NCBI GenBank assembly: GCA_037074765.1 | Contig: JBAMDO010000562.1 | Coordinates: forward strand, 62,001 to 126,000 | Origin: Mansonella perstans | Taxonomy: Eukaryota > Nematoda > Chromadorea > Rhabditida > Onchocercidae | DNA: 64,000 nt | Direction of reading: 5' to 3' | Part shown: positions 38,760 through 50,700 of the stretch, piece by piece | Layout of the letters: every line of letters begins with the position of its first letter | Numbering within the stretch: position 1 is the stretch's first letter | Notes under the pieces: generated by a model | The model's database searches: none | What the model saw: only the letters and a program-made list of their open reading frames with translations | What the model was told of the DNA's origin: nothing | Position numbers and translations under genes: made by a program

Positions 38760-41700
38760 TTAACATGTCCTAGTAATCTTTTCTAACATTTTAAATAAAT
38801 TTTTTATATTGCTATCGACAAACACTCGATCCTTTGAACCAGCGATTTTTATTAGTTCTTCTTCACTAATTGGATGCTGAAAGTGAAATACTTGTTAGTT
38901 ATTGTAAACTTTACTTTGTGTATTGTTAGTATTATCGCTTAAAAATGAATGATAAAGAGTATATCAAAACTATGAATAAATAGAATATAAGACCTTCTGA
39001 TGAGATCGTATAATTACCGCATTATCCATTTATTTTATTAAGAAATTATTCCATATTTTTATAATATATTGAAAATTTCATACATTATTACATGGCCAAT
39101 ATAGTGAAAGGTCGAAAAAAAAAAAAAAAAAACTAGCCTACCTGGCTGCTAACGGCAACAGCAAATACATTGGGAATTAGATTCCTTAGTAAAGTAGCCT
39201 CTTCCGTAACATCTTTTTGTCCGAAACCATCGGTAAATATAATCACAAAAGGTGTTGCTAGTTCTGGTCTTGCACCTTTTGCTGATGAATATTCTTTTAT
39301 TGCCTGCAAAAAAACACAACTATGAAAATGGACAAAAAAAAACGTGAGAAGTGCATCTTTTGAAAAATAATGTACATTATGGGCTAGGCATTAGTCTGAA
39401 AATAGTCTATTCGGTACCTGCAAGAGTGCAGCATGTATCGCTGTAGTCCCGCTGCTGAAGGGAATATCCTGAAGCGCTTGTAATAGTTTTTGCCGATCTT
39501 GCGTGTTATTAAACGACCAGATTGTTTTTACTTTCTCCTTTGCTGCAAACTTAATGATTGCAACTCGTGCGTTCTTTGGGCCTATCCGAAGTAGATTTAT
39601 TGTCTCCGCAGCAAACTCCTTCTCCCGTTCGAATGCTTTCTCCACGGAGCCTGAGGAATCTATGAGAATAATGGCGTCAATCTCGCAACCTATAATTAAG
39701 TAAAGATTACATAATTAAGGTCACTCATAGAATCGGAATTCAGTCATAATCTGTAGTGCTTTTCAATAGAAAGAAATTAACCAGGTGAGAAGATAGCACT
39801 AGTGCTTGATGCAGCAGTAGTACTTGAAGATTGACGATGGAAATTAGAACTTGGGGTTGCTTGAGTAGTGCTTCGTCTAGGATTTTGCGAAGTTTTTGAT
39901 GCTTTTAATTGCTTTTCGTTTTTCTCCACTTTATTTCTTCGAACCAATTGTGTTTCATTTTCGCTCTCTGTTTTATTTGTCAACAGGATCAGGATGGACT
40001 TTTCCTTTGTAATTTCTTTTCTATTAACAGACTTCATTGTTGACGATGAAATTCGAATATCCGACACATTAGTCGTTTCTTCTTTACTGACAACCTGCAC
40101 TTGTGCAATAATCAGTAATTCATATTCAAAAGAGAAATGTAAAAGACTGGATCAAAGAGAAGATTTTAGACGTGTCAACTATTCCATGAATTTAACACCT
40201 GATGCAAACCTTTTCATCATCCAACTTTTTCAAATTCTTGTCCAATTTATTAGCAGTATCTTTTTTTTGTTCTTCATTCTGCTTTCCGTGTGTAGTAGTT
40301 TTGTGTATGGTAGCTGCAGTGGTTATTGTCGGAGATTGAATAGTATGTGCTGACATCTAAAATAATAAATTAGAAAAGCAGCTAATAAGATCACGAAATC
40401 AAAAGTGTATTTGCAAGAACTAAGCCTAGAGAAAGTTGTAAATGAACAAGTATTGAGATTAAAGATGGAAGAGAGGAAGATTTTCTTCGCTTTTTACTGA
40501 GTATATGAAGCATAAACAGTTACTGCAACTTCCAATTCCTACTACAATTTGTCTGTTATGGTTTGTTAATTTTAATGATCCAAAAGTATTCAGATAAAAA
40601 TTAACAATACCCGAGTACATCGCGCCTTATTAACAGTTTCAACAGCATTGATTATAACTTTAGCAAATTCAGCATTACGATCATAATTGAAAACATTATT
40701 TGATGAGCCTGTATACTTTGATAATATCTCCACATTTACCGATTTACCACTATCCACTGCATATTTGCTAAGATCTTTTGCCTGTAATGAGATCTATCAT
40801 TTAGAATTCTTAAAGATATAAAAACATTTAAAAATACCATATAGCACAACAGTAGACATTCTTTACAGTAAGCGAAAAAAAAGAAGAAAAAGCAGGTCCC
40901 GGGGAGATTCGAACTCCCGTCGCAGGATTCAAAGTCCTGAGTGCTAACCACTACACCACGGGACCACACGAGCAACAACTCCTAATTGTGGGATTTCTGT
41001 GATAAAAGCGAGATATTTTGTTATTGTCATTATTGTCTTACTGTAAGTCTTTGAATATTTACATAACCACCTGTAACGTACGTCATAATATACCATAACT
41101 TTATCTTCTATTACTAATTCTCCGTGTAGTATCTCATTGCTTAAATACGAATATTTGAAAATGCACGCCTAACAATATGTTATTTATGATTATATCATTG
41201 ATTAGCTTTGCTAATTAACATAACATCTAGAAATATATCATAGTAGCATTAGAAGATCATGAAATTTCTATCATACTATGCTAATTTTTTTTATCATAAA
41301 ATTACTCAAACCTAAACTTTCACAAGAAGCACTATCAAATAATTTCACAGTAAAATATCCGGTTAGGTCCCGGGGAGATTTGAACTCCCGTCGCAGGATT
41401 CAGAGTCCTGAGTGCTAACCACTACACCACGGGACCACAGAAACATTAGCGCTTTCATTTATTGAAACAATGTCTTACAATTTGACTTTTAATTTTTTTA
41501 ATCATAGAAAAAGTTTTATGATTTTTCGAATTAACTACTTTTAGAGAAAATGATAGATAAACACTTACAGTATGCAAATTTTTAGCAGCATTGTCATGTT
41601 CAGCAGGATTATCTCCAGATTGTCCATCACCCACAATAACCAGCATACCGCGGGCATCCTCTCGCTGTGTTTTATTGTACTCTCTGAATATCAGACAATT

Positions 41701-44700
41701 GATATTGCTATGTTTATGTATAATGTTTCTATATTCAAAATATTGAAATATCGTTGAATTTGTAAAATGATTCTTTAAAAAACCAAAGTACTTACTGAAC
41801 AGCGAAATTGATGGCCTTAGCATAGGACGGTTTACCAATTTTAGGCTTAATTGATTCCACTTTGGTGAAGATGCTATCCCTATCTTGTAAATCATGCATG
41901 CTAACGACCAGTTGAGGCCGACTGTTGAAAGTTATCACGGAGATTTTCACTGGACCACTATGTTTTGTTACTGGTAACGAACCTATGTTTTTATCACTGG
42001 TAAAGGACACATTACTCGTATATCAAATGTATTATGAAGAGCAAATGAAGATTCAGCAGTATTCATCTAGAAGATGAATGGAATCCTAAAAAAGCGGAAC
42101 GTGCAAAAAAAAAAACTGTAGAAAGACTCACCGAGTACATCTAATAGAAGATAGCGATTGGATGAGATGGACTGTTCACTTAGATTGGCTTTTTTAATGG
42201 CATTATCAAAAAGTATAATAATATCCAGATTGGGAACACTACAGATTTGCTTGCTGAATTCGCTCGGAGGAATTTTTGTATTTTCCAAACTTACAGAAGC
42301 TGGTATGCTACATTCTTCTCCACCAGTGAGTAATGAAACTACATCCGTTAAGAATCTAAAATTAAATGCATCATACAGAAGATTGTGATATAACAAAGAT
42401 AAATGCAAAAGTGTAACCTTTCGGTAGAATTATCCCTGTAAATACGATCCATATTACCAATGTAATGTTTCAACTCGCGCAAGTCGATATTCTCTCCAAG
42501 AGCAACACCGAACAATTCTGCACCAGTGGCTTTCAGAAGCTGGCTTGCTTCAAGTACATTTTCCCACGGATCTTGCGATATCCCATCATTCATCAATACA
42601 ACAACCTGAATCCAACTTGGTATTATTACAAGCGACATATTTCGTATTCTTAACAACGGAACAATCTCTACGCAGTATGTTAAATTAGAGTATTTAAATT
42701 TTTTCAAATCTCAAATACTTAATGCTGATACTTGTATAGCATCCTTTCTCCTTCCACGCTCCAAATCCTGTATTGATAATTTTACAGCTTGGGCAGTAAA
42801 AGTGCTCCCACCGTTGTATTTGATGTCCTCAATTGCATGGCGAACCATCTGCAAACAACGAAGTGGAACTGCACATTTTATTACATACGTTTTTCTCGTG
42901 CAAAAAAGAAAATTGCAGTACTTTTAAAAAATCACTTTAATTTAAAAGTAGAAAAGTACACTGACCCGTTTGTCCCTGCCCAAACCAAGTGTTTGACGTA
43001 ATGTTGGTACAGAGGTGAATGAGTTTATACCCACTGCGACATGAGTTCCGTCAGCATCGATCGGTAGGCGCTCAATAAGTGAAAGAGCCAATTCGCGCTG
43101 ATGCTCGAAAACTTGTTGACGACTAGTAGATGCATCCAGAATTATTTCTAAGTCCATCTTCGAATATTTACATCTATAAAGAAATAAGCCATCTGAAATT
43201 CGCATCTTTTACATACCATGAAAGAGCGAAAGAGATACTTTTTCGGTTCCAATGATTTCACTACACGTTCTGATTGTACAGATTTATGATACGTGGGAGC
43301 AGTGGATCCACTTAACTGATTCTCTTTATTCTCATTACTGCTGTTTCCTTGTTTAGCTTTATCTGGAACAGCCCTGAAATGATTCCAATCAAATTATGCA
43401 TTCTTCAAGTTTCTGGAAGAAAGACTCTCTTACACTTACCTTCCTGTTGATGAAGTTGCTTATATGACCCTTCACTCGGCCATATATGGAAAACTGAGAT
43501 TTCTTCGAATATGCAAAAATTAAAACCTTATTGATGCTGACGAGGACTTCCGTCTTATTTCCTTTTCTTCTACTAACTTTTTGCCCACGGTATTTGACAA
43601 TTCTGTTACGAGCTCTATCTGTAAATAATTGTTTGACCATTTGCTACTTCAGCCTGCGTAGTTTCAGTTCCATGTTACTCATTTTTCATTTTTTTGTTTC
43701 TTTACATCTGAATAATTTCGTAGCTTCTGAGCAGTGAGTATTTTGTTACAATCAGTGTCACACAAATGACGAGAATGAAAAAAATGTAAATGATGATCCA
43801 AACGGTGATCAAGAAAATGAATGTAAAAAAAAGTAAGTTGGAAATGAAAGGGAATAATTTAGCTTGAAATACGGATTTGATCCATCCAACTTCTCTTCTA
43901 CATCTCACTGATTATTCTCGATATTATCACTCCTTTTTTATCTCATTATCTTTCCTACGTCTTTGGCTTGTTTCTTGTTTGCTCATTGTTGTTTTCACTG
44001 TGCATCGTTAGATTAATTCTTTTAATCCTTATTGAAAGAGTGAAATGAAGAAAAAAGATGTACTCGTGGAGTCACTGAGGGAATTATCGTAGAGCGATCT
44101 TGGCACTTAAGCAGCGATTCTGTAGCATCGTCGAGGAACCGTCTTTCACTACCATACAGATATACCGACCATTTATTTTTTGTGTACATTTCCAATTCCC
44201 TGCAATCCTTGTAACTATATTTGAACAGGGTACAATAGCGCTTCTTCACATATATGTATTATCAGCTTTATGAATAATGATTCATCATTTATAACTTCCT
44301 ATTGTTTATGCTTGCTATTTTCACTACATTATAAATGTCCATACTCTTCAGCCAATGAATCCAGAGAAAACATTGGTCCTTTCTTTCCACTTTTAAATCA
44401 TTATATTTTCCTCGCATTATTTCGCAATATATGCCATCATTACTACAGGACAAGTAATTATGACTAAAAAACAACTTCTGAAACTCCGAACTTATTGACA
44501 AACTGAATTCATTTCTTCTAGCAATAGACTAAATTTACCTGAAATAATAATCGGGATTAGCAGCAACTGCGTAGACAGTAGCATTAGTAGCGTGAAGACG
44601 ATCTGAAGCATCTAAAATATCCTCCCAGCGATCCTGGCTGTGACCATCCGACATGAGCACGATCATTCTCCTACAGAATTTTATTGGCACATTGAAAGTT

Positions 44701-47700
44701 TGAATAGTTTTTGATGAAGTCACCTTATAAACATATCGTTCATATGACACCAATTAAAAAGCAAAAACAGCTTTTGTGAAACTAGAAAATTTTGCAGAAA
44801 ATAATAATTCTCTCTTAACAATGATAGTGTGAATCAACTTTGAAAGTTAATCAGCTTATATTATATTACAGTGATTTGAAGAAACAGAACAAAAATGACA
44901 TTCTAAGAAGGGCCATTTTTGTTTCATATATGTGGAAATGTTTTAATTTACCTGACATTTTCTCGTCCTCTTTCCTGAATTTCTTCGATAGCCAAATTAA
45001 TGCCACTCACTGAAGAGGTGTTTCCACCAGAATGTGTAATAGAAAGTAAAGCGTTCAATATCTAAATTGAACGGTGTTTTTTAATCAGAACTAAATACCA
45101 TCAACAAATAAAGAAGACAATAGAGAAGAGGGTGACATACCTCTGTTTTGTTGTTAAATTTATTAAATTGAAAATCGATCTGTGCTTTAGAACTGAACGA
45201 TATAGCAGCAACTCTAACACGACTATTGAAAGCTGATTGCGGGATTCGTGCTATCTGAAAGCAACTAATTCGGCAGTTATATTAAAAATAGATTTTACAA
45301 GTTTCGGTTAAACAGCGCTTTTTCTTGCTTGACCTGCTCTATTAAAACAAATTTGCTTAGGCCGTAAGTGGTCAGATGTTTCTACAAAATGTTGCAAACA
45401 AAAAAATTAAAATGCATGAACCAATGCAGCGGCACAGTGCAACTGTTTCTGGAAGGCTCTCTCGACGCTCTGCGACCTGTCCATGACAAATATAACATCT
45501 ATCATACAGTTATCATGTATTTGAGCCTGTAAATAAACAGCATATTATTTCAATACTCAACAAGAAAATAAAGATTGGTTATCACAAATGACTTATCATT
45601 ACGATTGAGTACTATATGTTTGTCCTAATTTATATAGTTCGCTAAAATATATCAGGACATAAAGTTTACGAGTAAACTCTTGTTTAACAATGATTAGATT
45701 GCAGTAACAACTAAACTGAAAGTCAGGAAGAAGCTTCTTTTATGACGCCATTTTTTCTCAAATAACAGTCTATTTTTACACCTTCTGGATTCCCTGTGGC
45801 ATCTCTTCACTTCATCAGAATCTTTTTCAAAAATGATGTCTGATTACAGATAACCTCTGATTCGGTTTCTGTCGGAGGAAGATTGAGGTTGAATAAAGGA
45901 TGGTGCGCTTTACTTTTGATTATTGATTTCACTATCCCATTCGGTTTGTTTATTATATGAGGCTGATCTGAAAATGTTTTCGGAAAAGCTGAGAAAGAGA
46001 AAAGCCGAATGCTGCTACAACTGATTCAACAAACTGGCTGAATAATTAAAAAAGACTTACTATTGAGAAGTGCCGTGACAGTAACTTTTTCAGGAAAAGA
46101 TTGATTCGATTTTATTATTTCAAAATCCTTTTTCACTGAATCCAAGAGCACGTCATTTGCGAATTTCTGCAGAAAGGGAAACAGATAAACAGAATTTTTT
46201 TTGAATTTAATAAAAAAAGCTTTACCTTTTCGTAACCTTTAACATTATTTAGAAGTATACCACTTTCACCAGCATACAATAAAAGTTCATCTTCCGAATA
46301 ACTGCCCGTAATTGGCATAACATACACTTCTGCATTCGTTTCTACAAATAAATCAGGTTCACGAACTGCACTTGCAACGATTACAGACAGAGATCGTTTT
46401 AATATCCTCCAGTTCAAGTGAACGAAACAGACATTTCAAAGTTGAAATAGCTGTTAACAGATTTTTGAAGTCACAAATCAGTTTTTTGAGATAGTAAAGG
46501 TGGTGAAGTCAACGGTAGAAAGTTTTGATGGTTATTCTGATGTTAACTCGCTATCTGATATAATAAATATCGATTTTGAAAGCCGTGTTATTGCCAATGA
46601 GGCTATTGAGAGTAAAGTTCTTATGCATAGCGGAATTTAATGATCCAGAATATACTCTCTTGTTAAGAGAGATTGAGCATCTTTGAATATTTCTTGAACA
46701 CTTCCAGATTCAACAATCTTGCCATTACAAAAGAAAATTATGTAGCCTTTCCCACTGGTTTCCAAAAAGAAAACTGACGTTGAAGTTTAGCAGCAGTTAG
46801 AGTGATAGTTTGCATGGAATCTTGCGTACTACCGTCTGTGAGAATCACAAGAATATGCTTTCGCGGATCTTCACCAGGAATGTTTATTTGTGATAATGCA
46901 ACATTCACCGCTGAAAAGTAGGGAACTTTTTTTAGATATTTCATTTTCTGTTCTGATCAACAGAGCCGAAATTTCTATACAGTGTCGAATACAATGCTGA
47001 AATTTCTTTAATTCAGATATAAATCTGGCGTATCTAGTACAAAATAGCAAATTTGACCATCTTGCTCTGCCAAAATATTTTTGAATTGAAAATTAAATTC
47101 ATTGTCCAACTATATCAGTTTAACAGAATTTACTAATAAAATAACAAAGATGAAAAGCCTGAGGCTTTCCTAGAATTAAGCTTTCAGTATGAATTTACAA
47201 TTTCAATATATCTTGATTGCATTTATTTAGTGCGTATTAATTGTATTTATAGCTTAAGATCTAGAACTTAAAGTTTATCCTCAGCTTTACGAGGCAAAGA
47301 GGAAATCTAATCATTCTGAAACATTCATCATAGCATCCCAAACTTGACTTTTATTCATATATAAATATTTTCATATTTTAGTTAAAAATGAAGCAGAATA
47401 AAACTGCAAACTTCTTCAGGAACTGAACAAAAACTAAGAATAAAATGTAAGAACACGCTTCTTCGATATCAGTGCATTTTTCTTATTTATGTTATAAGCT
47501 TGATATCTCAATCATCAATTACCTGCGGATACTGATGCATTGCTGTATTCATTTTTCAGTTTTTCCACAGCATATAATACATTGTCCTTCGTTGTTGGCT
47601 TTCTTAGCTCGATTTCAATGTGAGCATAATCGCTGAACGTTATAAGAGATATCCTGACCCGTGACTGGGAATCAACGATTTGCAAGTTTCGAAGCAGCTC

Positions 47701-50700
47701 TTCCAGAAATCTTTTCGATAACTCAAAATCGTCATCTGCTGCTGTTGATGTATCCACCAAGATAATAAGATCAACGAGATCTGCAGTATTACAGTTGGAT
47801 TATCTCAAGGAGGAAAATTAGGAGCAGAATTCCTCAAATCCAATGACTTATCACATATGGTAAACTTGTCACTCATCATATTAAGCATTAAACCAGTAGT
47901 TTTTGGAGTGTAATATCTGCAGCAAAGACCCTTTAAGTACAGAACTGATATTTTTACAAACTTTAAGCCTCTATATATCCTTCGAGATTTCCTTTCCTCT
48001 CCTTCCTCGAGAGTTTCAAAGAGGCCATAACACATTTTAAATGCATTAAACAAACAATTAATTCTTTCACAGATCGACATGAAAGCATAAAAGTCTATGA
48101 CAACACTGCAGCAGTACTAGGCCACGATGTAGTTATTTGCAGTGATGATACGGGAACATGCACATAACATTGAGACCAGGAATAATGCAAGTGCAGTTTT
48201 AAGTACATGTATACTAGTCACATTAATGACAGTAATCATCTGAATGATGCAATGAAAGGTAATATAGCATTTTGTTCATAGAATGGTACCCTTATGAGCC
48301 TGGATAGACTCGATGATTGGCAAAGATCCGGCATTGATTATCTTGTCATATTTATCTGTTTTCTTCTCCATTACTTCTTTGCCTGAAATTAAAAGTTGTT
48401 GTTTCAACCGTCAATTACTCGTGATCTCTTCTTCCATGAATGAAAGGATGGAAGATACCGCTTACTTGCGTCAGTAACAAATCTCCTAACACGCCCATCC
48501 ACATAAACTTTCCATTTGTTTCTCGTGAAAGCTTCCAGCTCGATAAACATATACTGTTTACTGGTAGTTACTGCATAGATAGATGTTTCTGATAATTCAT
48601 GTAACTTCCTAAAGTGTTCATTTATAGTTGTTCTTACCGTCACAATCAAGTTAGAAAAGTAACACAGCTGATTAATTGTTTTGATCTTGAAACAATGCTT
48701 GGCATTACTTGGCAGCTTGTGCGACAAACTGCCACTGATCTTGGCTGCTACCATTGGAGATCAAAACAATTATTAGTCGAGCATTTGGCCGTCGAGCTTT
48801 CTGAGCATACTGCAATAACACAATCAGTAAATGATTGCTGATATATTTGTAATATGATATGAAAATGGTTCCAACTAATCAACAAGTTCTCCTGATAAAA
48901 TTATAACAAACCTGTGTTGCAAGTTTAATGCCAGCCACTGCAGAGGAATTACTGGCTGTATATTCGATGGATTCGAAATACTGTAAAATTTGCGCTTTGG
49001 TTGTCGCTTGGCTCCATTTCAGATCTAATCGTGCTTTCTAAATTTTGTTCACTACCATTACTGTACTTCATCTTTAAGAAGCACCAAAAACTAAACAACA
49101 AGATAAATTAAAGAAAGCAGACACTTTGATATCTGGAAATCGAATTTTTACGAGATGGTAAATCGTATACACGCTATAAATGTGCCAAAACTAGAATTTT
49201 CATACACTGACAGCATCATCAGTTCCGAAGAACTGAAGACTACTTCATTTTAGTACTTTCGAATTTCAATCAGTCTGTTCATTCACGTCATTTCTCTTAT
49301 GCTATATTTCAAATTGAACATTTTGAATATCACTCATAAATTGCTTTCGATGTTTACTGTCAAGTAATGAATGAAAACTAACTTGAGTGAAAGTTACAAC
49401 AGCTATTCGGATTCGTTTTTCATTGATATCTTCGTCGGAAACTTTATTAATCAGTTCCGTTACTAACTTTAATTGATTTTTCAAGTCATCGGGCGAATTT
49501 GGTGAGAGATCGATAGCGAAGAGAAGATCCAAATTAACAATTGGCGGAGAGATCTGAATAACCTGTACCATTAGTAATACTGTACCATTAATTAAAAGCT
49601 AAACTGAAGTAAGATATCTATAGGTGTATAGATCTATATTAACAAACAACTGATAGAAAAATAGTATTGCCAAATATATAAGAAGAAAATATAACCTTGC
49701 CGGTGACGTTCACTACATTTTCTTGCTTTTCTACAACTTCATTTATGGTTGGTTTGCTTTTCAGGTCCTTTCTCAGTTCTCTATTCTGTTTTTTATTTGC
49801 CAGGGATCGAATCCTCGCCCGTTTTAACACTGACTGTTCATGAATATGGGCAATCCCGGTTGGAGAACTCAAATTTGTAAAAGCTATTGAACTTGATCTA
49901 GTTTGCCTAGATGGCTCCATCTCTGTTACCAATTTCTTTGACACTCCTTGTTTGGCAAGACCATTCATTTCAGCCGTATTTCGAGTAGTTTGTGTCTTCA
50001 GCTTTACGCCAGTTGTAAGGTCACTTTTGGGTACATTTAAATTTGGCTCGATGGAGTTTATCTCGTAAAGCTGAGATATGTTTGCTCGCACACATTTATT
50101 AATTAGAGAAGAAATCATGCGAATGAATCTGAAAAGATGAAATATTTCCGGATGAGATATGATTTCTCCCGTTCATAGTAAAGTGGTCGTGTTTTTATAG
50201 AAACTTGTTCAGATTTGCTTGCAGAGCGATGTCAAATTCCTAAAGGTCAATATTTATTCTCATATCTCGTCTCTGATTTTATCATAAGAATATCTTGATA
50301 AAAAACATAAATACTTACTGATTTTGCTCTGTTCCTACATAGACTCGCCGTGCATCACCTGTATAGAGTGCTAACTCGTTCAAGTTATGGTCTCGACTTA
50401 ATGGCACAGCAAAAGTCTCGATGTTCGCGTCTTGCAGTTTCCTGCCAGCCGTTTGCGCCACATGCCAAAATTCATGTCCATTTCCATCGGATATCAAAAT
50501 GAATATCTGTAACATATTTTGCGTAAGTAAGTTGTGCTCTAATTTTTCCTATGTGCAGCAGGATCATAGCTAGTACTCGTGAATGTTTTAATTATCAGTC
50601 CTCAAGAAAAACATATTGTAATTAAGTACCTGAATCGCATCGCTCCTCCGCCAGCGAGATAGATCTGTCAAGGCCAAGTCAACAGCGTTTGCTATTCTGG

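Noticed and set aside
39868..40353. 161-codon plus-strand open frame
   Set aside because: It is the antisense shadow of VWA exons 36 and 37 (Lys/Ser/Thr-rich linker); translation is Phe/Leu/Ser-rich as expected of a complement.
47805..48080. 91-codon minus-strand open frame inside a VWA-gene intron
   Set aside because: No VWA or other domain pattern; the flanking exons join in phase without it, and it has no good splice sites matching its frame.
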